NCBI RefSeq assembly: GCF_004792295.1
Contig: NZ_SRRY01000001.1
Span: 1,250,501-1,314,500 of the forward strand
DNA from: Pseudoalteromonas sp. MEBiC 03607
GTDB lineage: Bacteria > Pseudomonadota > Gammaproteobacteria > Enterobacterales > Alteromonadaceae
Direction of reading: 5' to 3'
Length of the DNA: 64,000 nucleotides
In this document: positions 54,019-63,632 of the stretch, one piece after another
Numbering within the stretch: the stretch's first letter is position 1
Layout of the letters: every line of letters begins with the position of its first letter
Translations under genes and position numbers: made by a program
Notes under the pieces: generated by a model
What the model was told of the DNA's origin: nothing
The model's input: the letters and a program-made list of their open reading frames with translations, nothing else
Database searches by the model: none

Positions 54019-55236
54019 ATGCTTATAACTTTACCCATTGCCGAACTAGTACCAGGGATGTTTGTTGACAGTGTCAGTAAGCAGCAAGAGCACGTAAATA
54101 GCATAAAAATTAAGACGCGTGGCCTGGTCCGCGATAAAACCATTATTCAGCGCTTAATATCTGAAGGTGTTGAAGAGCTTCTTATCGACTTCACCCAAAG
54201 TGATGTTGCACTTCCTAAAAAATATCAACCAAAAACTGAGACTACTCAAGCCAAAGTAGAACAAAAGCCTGCGGCTAACGAAGTACCGCAAGGGATCACT
54301 GTTCAACAAGAGTTTCTAAAAGCCAGTGTGCATTACGAACAACATAGTCGAAAACTGCAAGGCTTTTACTCTGATATTACCTCGGGTTTAAAAATGAATG
54401 TGTCGGTACTTGATGATATCGCCGTTGATATAGTCAGCTCGGTATTTCGTAATCACAATGCGTTGACTATCTTAACTCGGCTCAGAGATAAACATATTTA
54501 TAATTGGCGACATATGATCAACACCGCCATTTTGGTTAGTGTGTTTGCCAAGTATTTAGGCTATAAAGAAAAAACCATTAAAGAATTAGCAATGGGTGCA
54601 TTGCTGCATGATATTGGGCAAGCCAAGATGCCACAGGGGGTTCTTTCTAAGCCAAGCGCATTAAATAATAATGAAATGCAGGTAGTAAAAAAACATGTGG
54701 CACAAAGTTTAGGTTTAGTGAAAGGTGAAAAAGGCATTACGCCCTTAATGTTAGAGATGATAGTTAATCATCATGAACGTTTAGATGGCAGCGGTTATCC
54801 TCGGGGCATCACCGGAGAAAAGTTAAGTCGACCAGCGCGCATTATGGCTATTGTTGATGTGTATGATGCAATGACGGCGGACAGACCTCACCAAATGGGT
54901 GAAGAACCCATTTCGGCACTGCGCTATTTACTTGCTAACAAACAAATGTTTGATTCAGAGTTGGTGCAACGCTTTATTAAATGCTTAGGTGTACATCCTG
55001 TTGGCACGATTGTGAAGTTAAACAATGAGCGTTTGGCGCTGGTAATGGAAGGAAATCATCAAAATCCAATCAAGCCTAAAGTTAAAATATTTTATAACGC
55101 GAAACACAAGCACCACATTACTGCGAAAGATGTTAATTTGAATGAAGAGCAAGATCTTAAGATTGTTGCAAGTATAAAACCGCTAGATTATCAGCTTAAT
55201 TTGGCTCGTTTGTTAAAAGAGCATCTGCTTGTTTAG
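54019..55236 (+). CDS. HD-GYP phosphodiesterase with DUF3391 N-terminus
   Basis: This 405-residue protein has an N-terminal DUF3391 region (about 1-130; ITLPIAELVPGMFVD). A HD-GYP domain follows: LLHDIGQAKMP (HD pair), VNHHERLDGSGYPRG (HH and GYP) and DVYDAMTADRPHQ. HD-GYP proteins break c-di-GMP to pGpG or GMP. All expected metal residues are visible. The 3' end overlaps the convergent small membrane gene by 41 bases. Confidence 0.9.
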   Translation: MLITLPIAELVPGMFVDSVSKQQEHVNSIKIKTRGLVRDKTIIQRLISEGVEELLIDFTQSDVALPKKYQPKTETTQAKVEQKPAANEVPQGITVQQEFLKASVHYEQHSRKLQGFYSDITSGLKMNVSVLDDIAVDIVSSVFRNHNALTILTRLRDKHIYNWRHMINTAILVSVFAKYLGYKEKTIKELAMGALLHDIGQAKMPQGVLSKPSALNNNEMQVVKKHVAQSLGLVKGEKGITPLMLEMIVNHHERLDGSGYPRGITGEKLSRPARIMAIVDVYDAMTADRPHQMGEEPISALRYLLANKQMFDSELVQRFIKCLGVHPVGTIVKLNNERLALVMEGNHQNPIKPKVKIFYNAKHKHHITAKDVNLNEEQDLKIVASIKPLDYQLNLARLLKEHLLV

Positions 55237-55519
55237 ACTTAACGCAGCGTTTTCTAGCGCTGCGTTTTGCTGATATAAATGCACCACTAAAACAACTCGT
55301 CATTAAAACCAACCACAACAACGTCCCTTTTTCGACATGCAAGGCGATGCAACATAACATGAGTGACAATACCGCACTAAACATCGCTTTTAACCAAAAG
55401 TGATTCACAGGGTTATCGCAATCACCTGCTTTAGTACACGCACAGTAGTTAGCTTTACAAAAATAATGAACACTCACACCGCATAACATCAGCGCAACAA
55501 CAATAAGTGCGATTTCCAT
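55196..55519 (-). CDS. Small cysteine-rich membrane protein
   Basis: This 107-residue protein is of no known family. A hydrophobic helix (about 2-20) is followed by a cysteine cluster HYFCKANYCACTKAGDCDNPVNHF, then two more helices (about 45-85) and a basic tail. The Cys/His cluster might bind metal or an iron-sulfur centre. The ATG has AGGA upstream, and a good sigma70 promoter lies 32 bases before it, so I think the gene is real despite overlapping the HD-GYP 3' end. A possible Fur-like box next to the promoter would fit iron control. Confidence 0.58.
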   Translation of the reverse strand: MEIALIVVALMLCGVSVHYFCKANYCACTKAGDCDNPVNHFWLKAMFSAVLSLMLCCIALHVEKGTLLWLVLMTSCFSGAFISAKRSARKRCVKSKQADALLTNEPN

Positions 55520-55550
55520 GGCCCGATCCTAACTGAAAAACCTTTATTTA

Positions 55551-55603
55551 AGTCTAAAGGGACAACAAATACATGTCAATGCAAATGATAACTATTGTTG
55601 TTT
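55551..55603 (-). promoter_or_regulatory. Sigma70 promoter with Fur-like box upstream
   Basis: On the minus strand a perfect TTGACA (55574-55579) and TAGACT (55551-55556) are 17 bases apart. Just upstream, plus-strand bases 55583-55603 contain AATGATAACTATT, which matches 11 of 13 positions of a Fur-box core. The rest of bases 55520-55855 (336 bases between the small membrane gene and fadL) is AT-rich leader sequence in which I see only a poor -10-like TAGAAT for fadL. Confidence 0.5.
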
Positions 55604-55855
55604 GTAGGGTTTGTAACCAGAGATCTGATGAGTTTTAATAAGTTGTTATCTTGTTGTTAAAATGCGGGTTTTTTACCTATTTCTAACGAAAAATTACAGT
55701 TTTTTGATCTTAATTAAGGTAATGTTCGAAAGTTTGTAATCATTAGAATAAAACATCTAATACCAACATACAGTGCTAATCTTTTATGCTTAACTAATGG
55801 GTTGCCCTCGATGTTGGATTAGCTAACGCACAAGTTTGCAAGAGGACACAGATTT

Positions 55856-57133
55856 ATGAAGTTCACTAAAACACTAATTGCAGCATCACTTGCTGTTGTT
55901 TCTGCTGACAGCTTTGCTGCAGCCTTCCAATTAGCAGAGCAAAACGTATCAGGGTTAGGTCGTGCATACGCAGGTGAAGCAGCCGTAGCTGATGATGCCT
56001 CTGTTGTTGCTCGCAACCCTGCACTTATGTCTTTATTCAAAGACAAGCAAATTTCAGTTGCAGGCATTGCTGTAATTCCAGACGTAAGTCTAAATGGAGA
56101 AGGTGCGGCATATGGTTTAGATGAGAATGTTATTGATGATGACAGCATCGCACCATCTGCATTTATTCCTGCTGGCTACTTCACAATGCCATTAAACGAC
56201 AAAGTATCACTAGGCTTTGGTGCTTTCTCAAACTTTGGTCTTTCTACTGAATTTAATGATGACTACGCTGCGGGCTCTATTGCAGGTGAAACTGAAATCG
56301 TTACTGTAAATATGAATGCAAGCGCTTCATATAAAATCAACGAACAGTTCAGCCTAGGTCTTGGTTTAAACTATGTTTATGCTGATGCTAAAGTTGTTCG
56401 TAATGCAGGTACTAACCCATTTGGTTTACCAGCTAGCACGCAAATCGCTCACCTTGAAGGCGACGACTACGGCTTTGGTTGGAACGTTGGTGTAATGTAT
56501 CAACTAGATGAGAATAGCCGTTTTGGTTTTAACTACCGCAGCGAAACAGATATCGATTTTGAAGGTGAGTACTCAAACCAACTTCCAGCTGCTGTTGGCG
56601 GTTTAGCGGGCACTGTAGTACCTGGTGAGTTAAAACTAACACTACCAGCAATTGCTGAGTTTTCTGGTTCACATCAAGTTGATAAGAAGCTAGGCGTACA
56701 CTACAGCATTTTATGGACAGGTTGGGACAGCTTCCAAAAATTAGAAGCATATACACCAAGCCTTGAAACGCCTGTATTCTCTAAAGAAGAGAACTTCTCT
56801 GATTCAATGCGTTACTCTATCGGTACTGACTACCAGTACAGCGATGCATTATTACTTCGTGCAGGTATTGCATACGACGAATCACCAGCTGATAAATCAC
56901 ACTTATCAATCTCTATCCCTGATACAGATCGTTTCTGGTTCTCGTTTGGTGGTAACTACGCATTCAGCGAAAACTCAAATGTTGACTTAGGTGTAAGTAT
57001 CCTTCGTGGTAAAACACAAAACTTCTCTGAAAAAGACAGCCTAGCAGCTTCTTTAGGCCAAAATGTTTCATGGGAATATGAATCAAAAGGTCACGCAGTA
57101 CTAGTTGGTGCTCAGTATAACTACACGTTTTAA
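55856..57133 (+). CDS. fadL: FadL/OmpP1-type outer membrane long-chain fatty acid transporter
   Basis: This is a 425-residue beta barrel with a signal peptide. The mature start FQLAEQNVSGLGRAYAGEAAVADDASVVARNPA is the plug region typical of FadL/OmpP1/TodX. Alternating hydrophobic strands continue to the C-terminal aromatic residue (QYNYTF). Members admit long-chain fatty acids or hydrocarbons. A ribosome site AGAGGA precedes the ATG. A strong terminator follows. Confidence 0.9.
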   Translation: MKFTKTLIAASLAVVSADSFAAAFQLAEQNVSGLGRAYAGEAAVADDASVVARNPALMSLFKDKQISVAGIAVIPDVSLNGEGAAYGLDENVIDDDSIAPSAFIPAGYFTMPLNDKVSLGFGAFSNFGLSTEFNDDYAAGSIAGETEIVTVNMNASASYKINEQFSLGLGLNYVYADAKVVRNAGTNPFGLPASTQIAHLEGDDYGFGWNVGVMYQLDENSRFGFNYRSETDIDFEGEYSNQLPAAVGGLAGTVVPGELKLTLPAIAEFSGSHQVDKKLGVHYSILWTGWDSFQKLEAYTPSLETPVFSKEENFSDSMRYSIGTDYQYSDALLLRAGIAYDESPADKSHLSISIPDTDRFWFSFGGNYAFSENSNVDLGVSILRGKTQNFSEKDSLAASLGQNVSWEYESKGHAVLVGAQYNYTF

Positions 57134-57168
57134 TACTGGCGCGACGTAAAGTTGCGCTACAGAGCATT

Positions 57169-57207
57169 AAAAAGCCGCGCTATAACAATGTTATAGCGCG
57201 GCTTTTT
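57169..57207. terminator. Bidirectional terminator between fadL and valS
   Basis: Arms AAAAAGCCGCGCTATAAC (57169-57186) and GTTATAGCGCGGCTTTTT (57190-57207) pair perfectly over 18 bases around AAT. It serves fadL rightward and valS leftward. Confidence 0.93.
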
Positions 57208-57242
57208 TGTAAGCGCGAATAAATCGCGCTTGATATATGCTG

Positions 57243-60098
57243 TTATAGACTTTCGATTTTCGCTTTTTGCGCTAATAGTTTGTCTTTCGCATCTGTAAAT
57301 TCAGCCAGTTTAGCATGCTCTTTAGCAAGCACAGCTTCTGGAGCATTATTTACGAACTTCTCGTTAGCTAACTTGTTTTGAACCTGTGCTAAGCCTTTTT
57401 CTGCTTTTTCAAGCTGCTTCGCGATACGGGCTAATTCAGCTTCAACATCGATTAGGCCAGCCATTGGGATCATGATCTCAAGGTTGCCAACATATGATGT
57501 TGCACATGCAGGTGCATCGTCTTTGTTATCAAGAAGCGTGAACTCTTCAAGCTTAGCAAGAGACGCTAAGAATGCTTCGTTATCCGTTAAGCGGCGCTTG
57601 TCTTCGTCAGACGCATTAGCAAGCAATACCGATAATGGCTTACTTGGGCTGATATCCATTTCGCCACGGATGTTACGAATAGCAAGAATGAATTGCTTAA
57701 CCCACTCAAGGTCAGCCATTGCTTGGCTATCAACATTTGCTTCATTGTAAACAGGGAAACCTTGAACCATGATGCTAGTGCCCGCAGTTTCAATGCCTGC
57801 AAGTGGTGCAACACGTTGCCAAATCGTTTCTGTGATGTAAGGCATTAACGGGTGCATTAAGCGTAGTAGGCTTTCTAATACCGTGATCAAAGTATGACGA
57901 GTACCACGTTGCTGTGCTTCGTTACCTTTAAACAATACTGGTTTAGTCAGTTCTAGGTACCAGTCACAGAATTGGTTCCAAGTGAACTCATAAATGGTGT
58001 TTGCTGCTAGGTCAAAACGGTAGTTTTCTAGATGCTCAGTATAGGTTTTAACAGTTGCTTCAAATTGGCCTAAAATCCAACGATCAGCAAGTGAGTACTG
58101 TTTTTCAGCATCTGTAGCGAAGCCACAATCTTGCTCTTCTGTATTCATTAATACGTAACGGCTCGCATTCCATAGTTTGTTACAGAAGTTACGGTAACCT
58201 TCTAGGCGGTTCATATCCCAGTTGATATCACGGCCCGTTGAAGCCATTGCTGCAAGGGTGAAACGTAGCGCGTCTGTACCGTGTGCTTCGATACCGTTTT
58301 CGAATGTTTTGCGAGTATTTTTCTCAATCTTTTTCGCTAGTTGTGGTTGCATCATGTTACCAGTGCGCTTTTCAACTAGGCTTTCAAGGTCGATACCGTC
58401 AATCATGTCGATAGGATCAAGAACGTTACCTTTCGATTTAGACATCTTATCGCCGTTTTCATCACGGATAAGGCCTGTTACGTAAACGGTTTTAAATGGT
58501 ACTTGTGGCTTGCCGTCTTCATCTTTGATGAAGTGCATGGTCATCATGATCATACGAGCAACCCAGAAGAAGATGATGTCGAAACCTGTTACCAATACGT
58601 CAGACGGGTGGAAAGTTTTTAAATCATCAGTGTTTGCAGGCCAGCCTTGCGTTGAGAAAGTCCAAAGCGCAGATGAGAACCAAGTATCTAAAACGTCTTC
58701 GTCTTGCTTAAGTGCAACATCATCAGCAAGGTTGTTATCGCGGCGTACTTCAGCTTCGTCACGACCAACATATACGTTACCTTCGTTGTCGTACCAAGCA
58801 GGGATGCGGTGACCCCACCAAAGCTGACGTGAAATACACCAATCTTGTACGTCGTTCATCCACGAGAAGTACATGTTCTCGTATTGCTGAGGTACAAATT
58901 TAATATCGCCATTTTTAACCGCTTCTTTTGCTGGTTCAGCTAGAGGTGCTACGCGCACGTACCACTGGTCAGTAAGAAGTGGCTCAATCACTACGCCAGA
59001 ACGATCACCGTAAGGGACTGTTAAGCTGTGATCTTCAATTTTTTCTAGTAGGCCAAGTTCTTCAAATTCGCTCACAATCGCTTTACGTGCATCAAAGCGG
59101 TCAAGGCCATGTAGACGCTCAGGAATTGGCGCATCTAATTCAAGCTCTTTACCGTCGAATGTGTAGCTTTCGCCTTCGCTTAATATCGCAGCATCTTTAT
59201 TGAAGATGTTGATCATAGGAAGCTGGTGACGTTTACCCACTTCATTATCGTTAAAATCGTGGGCAGGGGTGATTTTTACACAACCAGTGCCTTTTTCCAT
59301 GTCTGCATGCTCATCGGCAACAATTGGAATACGACGGTTTACGATAGGTAGTAAAATTTCTTTACCGATCAGATCTTGGTAACGCTCATCGTCAGGGTTA
59401 ACCGCAACACCTGAATCACCTAGCATTGTTTCAGGACGCGTTGTGGCAACAACGATATAGTCTTTACCGTCTTGTGTTGTTACGCCATCAGCAAGTGGGT
59501 AACGTAAGTTCCACATGTGACCTTGTTTGTCTTTGTTCTCAACTTCAAGATCAGAAATAGCTGTGTGTAGTTTAGGGTCCCAGTTTACTAGGCGCTTACC
59601 ACGGTAGATTAGATCTTCTTTGTGAAGACGTACGAATACTTCTTTAACCGCCTCAGAAAGACCTTCGTCCATAGTGAAACGTTCACGGTCCCAATCTACA
59701 GAAGCACCTAAACGACGTAATTGTTTAGTGATAGTGCCGCCAGAGTGATTTTTCCACTCCCAGATTTTTTCGATAAATGCATCACGGCCTAGGTCGTGGC
59801 GTGTTTTACCTTCTTCAGCAGCAAGCTTACGCTCAACAAGCATTTGTGTTGCGATACCCGCGTGGTCAGTACCTACTTGCCATAATGTATTATTGCCTTG
59901 CATACGCTTTAAACGCGTTAGCGTATCCATGATGGTATCTTGGAACGCGTGGCCCATGTGTAAGCTACCCGTGACGTTTGGTGGCGGGATCATAATTGAG
60001 TATGCGTCACCTTGGCCAGACGGTTTAAAGTAGCCATTTTCTTCCCAGTCTTGGTATAAAGACTGTTCAATATCTTGCGGATTATAGGTTTTATCCAT
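57243..60098 (-). CDS. valS: Valyl-tRNA synthetase
   Basis: This 951-residue class I synthetase has the HIGH variant [14 protein letters not shown] near residue 37 and KMSKS in [11 protein letters not shown]. An editing domain lies between them and a C-terminal coiled coil ([27 protein letters not shown]) ends it. The length equals E. coli ValS (951). It follows holC by 23 bases. Confidence 0.97.
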   Translation of the reverse strand: MDKTYNPQDIEQSLYQDWEENGYFKPSGQGDAYSIMIPPPNVTGSLHMGHAFQDTIMDTLTRLKRMQGNNTLWQVGTDHAGIATQMLVERKLAAEEGKTRHDLGRDAFIEKIWEWKNHSGGTITKQLRRLGASVDWDRERFTMDEGLSEAVKEVFVRLHKEDLIYRGKRLVNWDPKLHTAISDLEVENKDKQGHMWNLRYPLADGVTTQDGKDYIVVATTRPETMLGDSGVAVNPDDERYQDLIGKEILLPIVNRRIPIVADEHADMEKGTGCVKITPAHDFNDNEVGKRHQLPMINIFNKDAAILSEGESYTFDGKELELDAPIPERLHGLDRFDARKAIVSEFEELGLLEKIEDHSLTVPYGDRSGVVIEPLLTDQWYVRVAPLAEPAKEAVKNGDIKFVPQQYENMYFSWMNDVQDWCISRQLWWGHRIPAWYDNEGNVYVGRDEAEVRRDNNLADDVALKQDEDVLDTWFSSALWTFSTQGWPANTDDLKTFHPSDVLVTGFDIIFFWVARMIMMTMHFIKDEDGKPQVPFKTVYVTGLIRDENGDKMSKSKGNVLDPIDMIDGIDLESLVEKRTGNMMQPQLAKKIEKNTRKTFENGIEAHGTDALRFTLAAMASTGRDINWDMNRLEGYRNFCNKLWNASRYVLMNTEEQDCGFATDAEKQYSLADRWILGQFEATVKTYTEHLENYRFDLAANTIYEFTWNQFCDWYLELTKPVLFKGNEAQQRGTRHTLITVLESLLRLMHPLMPYITETIWQRVAPLAGIETAGTSIMVQGFPVYNEANVDSQAMADLEWVKQFILAIRNIRGEMDISPSKPLSVLLANASDEDKRRLTDNEAFLASLAKLEEFTLLDNKDDAPACATSYVGNLEIMIPMAGLIDVEAELARIAKQLEKAEKGLAQVQNKLANEKFVNNAPEAVLAKEHAKLAEFTDAKDKLLAQKAKIESL

Positions 60099-60121
60099 TA
60101 CACAGAACCTTAAATAAATGC

Positions 60122-60568
60122 TTAAATGTCAATTTCTTGCGTTGCAATATGAGCGCCCAGTTGGCGAAGCTTTTTAAACCGCTCACGGGCGGCTTGCTTA
60201 GCGTTTGGCTCAATGGGTACAAAGTCAAAAACTTGCTGAAAACGGCGAATAAAATCCGGCAGGTGTTCAGCTAAGTTGATTAATATTTTTCTGTTGCCGA
60301 CGGGCGGAGTCATACCAATTTCAACCGGTGCGCCACCTTTAGGGCCTTCACCTTGTAGGTTGTGTGGTACAAAACTATCTGGTTCAAATGACCAAATGAT
60401 GTCGTCGATTGTGTGGGCCATGTCAGTGTTATCGGCGTAAATAAATACGCGATGACCAAGACGATACTGATCAGCAGCAATTTTTGCCGCGAGATCGAAA
60501 CGTGCGTCAGTTAATTGCTGGGCATTATCATCTTGTTTTAGAACGTAAAATTGTGCGTTCATACTCAT
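60122..60568 (-). CDS. holC: DNA polymerase III chi subunit
   Basis: This is a 148-residue protein with the HolC blocks [36 protein letters not shown], and [23 protein letters not shown]. It links the clamp loader to SSB. I start at the ATG at 60568; an upstream in-frame start would add 23 residues that have no counterpart in E. coli HolC (147). Confidence 0.92.
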   Translation of the reverse strand: MSMNAQFYVLKQDDNAQQLTDARFDLAAKIAADQYRLGHRVFIYADNTDMAHTIDDIIWSFEPDSFVPHNLQGEGPKGGAPVEIGMTPPVGNRKILINLAEHLPDFIRRFQQVFDFVPIEPNAKQAARERFKKLRQLGAHIATQEIDI

Positions 60569-60641
60569 TGTGACGGGCGTCCCCACAGATACACAGATCA
60601 AAGCAGGGATTTTGACATAGAACGCGTATTGCTTCAATTAA

Positions 60642-60663
60642 TAAGGCGCCATTTGGCGCCTTA
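60642..60663 (-). terminator. Hairpin between pepA and holC
   Basis: Arms TAAGGCGCC (60642-60650) and GGCGCCTTA (60655-60663) enclose ATTT. On the minus strand it follows the pepA stop by about 20 bases with only a weak T-rich tail, so it may attenuate rather than stop transcription into holC-valS. Confidence 0.55.
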
Positions 60664-60682
60664 TTTAGCTATGTTTAGCTTG

Positions 60683-62197
60683 TTAGTCGTGATTGGCTTC
60701 GTTTACGCCTGCACGGTTAAGTAAATATTGTGTCAGCATTGGGACCGGACGGCCTGTAGCGCCTTTATTTTTACCGCCACTACGCCACGCTGTGCCTGCA
60801 ATATCTAAATGAGCCCAATTATATTTTTTGGTAAATTTAGACAAGAAGCACGCTGCAGTAATCGTACCTGCTGCACGGCCACCTAAGTTGGTGAAATCAG
60901 CAAATGGGCTTTCAAGTTGCTCTTGGTAGTCATCCCACAGTGGCAATTGCCATGCGCGGTCACCACTTTGCTCAGACGCTTTAAGTAAATCATGAGCAAG
61001 TGGGTTATGGTTTGAGAGTAAACCCGTAGCATGAGAGCCCAGCGCAATGATACACGCACCAGTTAGTGTCGCTACGTCGACAACAGTATCTGGTTCAAAA
61101 CGCTCAACATACGTTAATGCATCACACAATACTAACCGGCCTTCTGCATCGGTATTTAACACTTCAACAGTTTGACCTGACATGGTTGTTAAAATATCAC
61201 CCGGGCGATAAGCGTTTGAGCCTGGCATATTTTCACATCCGGCAAGTACACCAACCACATTAATAGGTAACTGCATTTGTACCAAGGCGCGCATAGCACC
61301 AATAACACCTGCAGCACCACCCATGTCGTACTTCATTTCATCCATGGCTTCGCCTGGCTTGATTGAAATACCGCCTGAGTCAAAGGTCAAACCTTTACCA
61401 ACCAAGACGATTGGCGCTTGATCTTTGTCGCCACCTTGATAGTTGATCACAGACATTACTGACTCATTAGCACTACCACGGCCAACCGCTAGGTATGAAT
61501 TCATGCCCAGCTCAGCCATTTTTTCTTCGCCAATAATTTCAACAGTTACGTTATCAAAGTTTTCTGCAAGCTCCTTTGCTTGCTCACCTAAGTAAGCAGG
61601 GTTACAGATGTTTGGTGGCATATTGGCAACATCTTTACATAACTTGCTACCCGCAGCGATGGCTAAACCATGCTCAATTGCACTTTCGCCAATCGTTAGC
61701 TCGCGACGTGTTGGTACGTTGAAAACAATTTTACGAAGCGGGCGACGTGGATCGCTCTTTTTGCTTTTAAGCTGATTAAATGTGTATAAACAGTCTTGTG
61801 TCGTTTCGACTGCTTGGCGGACTTTCCAGTAGGTGTCACGACTTTTAACATGTTGCTCAGTTAAAAAGCATACAGCTTCCATCGAACCTGTTTCGTTTAG
61901 CGTGTTAATCGTTTTTGAGATGATTTGTTTGTATTGTTTGTCATCAAGCTCACGCTCTTTACCACAACCAACTAACAGTACGCGCTCGCTCAGTACATTG
62001 GGAACGTGGTGTAATAACAATACTTGACCAGGTTTTCCTTCAAGATCACCGCGGCGAAGTAAGTTTGAGATATAACCGTCACTTATTTTATCTAGCTGTT
62101 CACCAATGGGCGATAAACGACGTGGCTCATAAACGCCAACTACAATACATGCGCTACGTTGTTTTTCTGGACTACCACTTTTTACGCTAAATTCCAT
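60683..62197 (-). CDS. pepA: Leucyl aminopeptidase PepA
   Basis: This 504-residue protein (E. coli PepA has 503) belongs to peptidase family M17. The signature [10 protein letters not shown] is present, and the metal ligands lie in [15 protein letters not shown] and DMGGAAGV. In E. coli PepA also acts as a DNA-binding accessory factor in Xer recombination and at carAB. AGGAGT lies just before the ATG. The pepA-holC-valS order and the divergent lptF are conserved. Confidence 0.96.
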   Translation of the reverse strand: MEFSVKSGSPEKQRSACIVVGVYEPRRLSPIGEQLDKISDGYISNLLRRGDLEGKPGQVLLLHHVPNVLSERVLLVGCGKERELDDKQYKQIISKTINTLNETGSMEAVCFLTEQHVKSRDTYWKVRQAVETTQDCLYTFNQLKSKKSDPRRPLRKIVFNVPTRRELTIGESAIEHGLAIAAGSKLCKDVANMPPNICNPAYLGEQAKELAENFDNVTVEIIGEEKMAELGMNSYLAVGRGSANESVMSVINYQGGDKDQAPIVLVGKGLTFDSGGISIKPGEAMDEMKYDMGGAAGVIGAMRALVQMQLPINVVGVLAGCENMPGSNAYRPGDILTTMSGQTVEVLNTDAEGRLVLCDALTYVERFEPDTVVDVATLTGACIIALGSHATGLLSNHNPLAHDLLKASEQSGDRAWQLPLWDDYQEQLESPFADFTNLGGRAAGTITAACFLSKFTKKYNWAHLDIAGTAWRSGGKNKGATGRPVPMLTQYLLNRAGVNEANHD

Positions 62198-62519
62198 TGT
62201 TACTCCTGATGTTGAGTCTAAATACCTTCGTAAAATAAGGGTAAGAAATTCATTTTGAGCTGTTTCTTACATTTTTTAGTTTATAAGCACTAATGTTAGT
62301 ACATAAACTGTGACTCTATTTATGTGTTTTTGAACTTTATCTTAATGTGAATATCAATATCACATAATAGAGGCCATCTGTACCATTTAAGCAAGATTAT
62401 ATGTTCTTGCTAGGTATGATATTTAACTTTGATGGCATATAATAAAGTGAGTAAAATAACTAGTTTACTCAAAATTCCTTACTATTCCAGTGAAACTCGA
62501 TGTTTAACAGGGGCGAGCA
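62198..62519. promoter_or_regulatory. Divergent control region between pepA and lptF
   Basis: This stretch of 322 bases holds the promoters of both genes. Two inverted repeats follow each other: GTAAGAAA/TTTCTTAC (62241-62248, 62263-62270) and AGTTTAT/ATAAACT with inner ACTAA/TTAGT (62278-62309). ATGTGA (62345-62350) and TCACAT (62360-62365) form a third, with a 9-base spacer. TATAAT at 62438-62443 is a likely -10 for lptF, without a good -35. GCAAGA/TCTTGC near 62384-62410 makes a weak fourth repeat. Confidence 0.5.
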
Positions 62520-63632
62520 TTGCTAATTTTTCGTTATTTGACCACTGAAGTCTTAAAGTCGCAGGTCGCCGTATTTTTAACTTTGATGACTATTTTCGTG
62601 TCTCAAAAGTTTGTTGTTATTTTAGGAGACGCCTCTGAAGGGGGGCTTCCTGCTAAGCTTGTGCTTTCGATGATTGCACTAAAACTACCTCAACTTGCTT
62701 CACTTATTCTGCCTTTAAGTATCTTCTTGGGTATTATCTTGGCATATAGTCGCATTTATGCTGACAGCGAAATGACAGTTTTCAGAGCATGTGGTGTGAG
62801 TGAGTGGTACGTGGTTCGAGTGACACTTATTTCAAGCACTGCTATGGCCGTATTAGCAGGGGCGCTTACACTCTATATCGCGCCATGGGCCAGTGAGCAA
62901 GAATATCAATTAAAAGAGCAAGCTAAAGCTGACGCTGGCTTGTCGGCTTTACGTGCCGGACGTTTTCAGCAAACCGGGAACGAAAAAGCGGTTGTGTTTA
63001 TTCATAATATTGAAAATGGCGGCAAAGAGCTTCACAAAGTATTTGTTGCCCAGTTGCCAGACCGAGAGAAAGGTGACTTAGCCCGTTTAGTATATGCTGA
63101 GCGTGGGGTGGTGATTGAACAAGAAAATGGTGAGCAACAACTTGTTTTAAACGACGGTAAACGTTACGAAACCGATGGCGAAACAGCTGCCCTTAACTTA
63201 ACCGAATTCGATGGCTATAGTGTGCAAATCCAAGATCAAGAAATTGAGCATCAGCGCCGTAAATTAGAAGCTGTACCAACATTTGATCTGTTTAAAATGA
63301 AAACCACTGAAGCAATTGCGCAGTGGCAATGGCGTTTAGCTATTCCGCTTTCAATTCCATTATTAACTTTATTAGCAGTGCCTTTAAGTGTGGTAAATCC
63401 ACGTCAAGGTAAATTTGCTAAATTAGTGCCTGCAATCAGCTTATATTTAGGGTATTTCATATTACTGAATGCCGCTAAGTTTGCTGTTGAAGATGGCAAA
63501 ATTCCGCCTTCAATTGGTTTGTGGTGGATCCATTTATCAGCCTTGTTTATTGGTGGGTTCTTGATTATTAAAGGTCGTCCGCTCGGTGCGTGGTTAAAAG
63601 CAGTAGTGACTAAGCGGGAGTTAAGCGCATGA
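62520..63632 (+). CDS. lptF: LPS export permease LptF
   Basis: This 370-residue protein has six membrane helices and a large periplasmic beta-jellyroll domain, as in E. coli LptF. It reads MLIFRYLTTEVLKSQVAVFL at the start and PLSVVNPRQGKFAKLVPA in the second membrane half. With LptG and LptB it extracts lipopolysaccharide from the inner membrane. The start is TTG at 62520 with AGGGGCGAG just upstream. Its stop overlaps the lptG ATG. Confidence 0.94.
   Translation: MLIFRYLTTEVLKSQVAVFLTLMTIFVSQKFVVILGDASEGGLPAKLVLSMIALKLPQLASLILPLSIFLGIILAYSRIYADSEMTVFRACGVSEWYVVRVTLISSTAMAVLAGALTLYIAPWASEQEYQLKEQAKADAGLSALRAGRFQQTGNEKAVVFIHNIENGGKELHKVFVAQLPDREKGDLARLVYAERGVVIEQENGEQQLVLNDGKRYETDGETAALNLTEFDGYSVQIQDQEIEHQRRKLEAVPTFDLFKMKTTEAIAQWQWRLAIPLSIPLLTLLAVPLSVVNPRQGKFAKLVPAISLYLGYFILLNAAKFAVEDGKIPPSIGLWWIHLSALFIGGFLIIKGRPLGAWLKAVVTKRELSA

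Noticed and set aside
62345..62365. CRP site upstream of pepA
   Set aside because: The half sites TGTGA and TCACA are present, but they are nine bases apart; CRP needs six.
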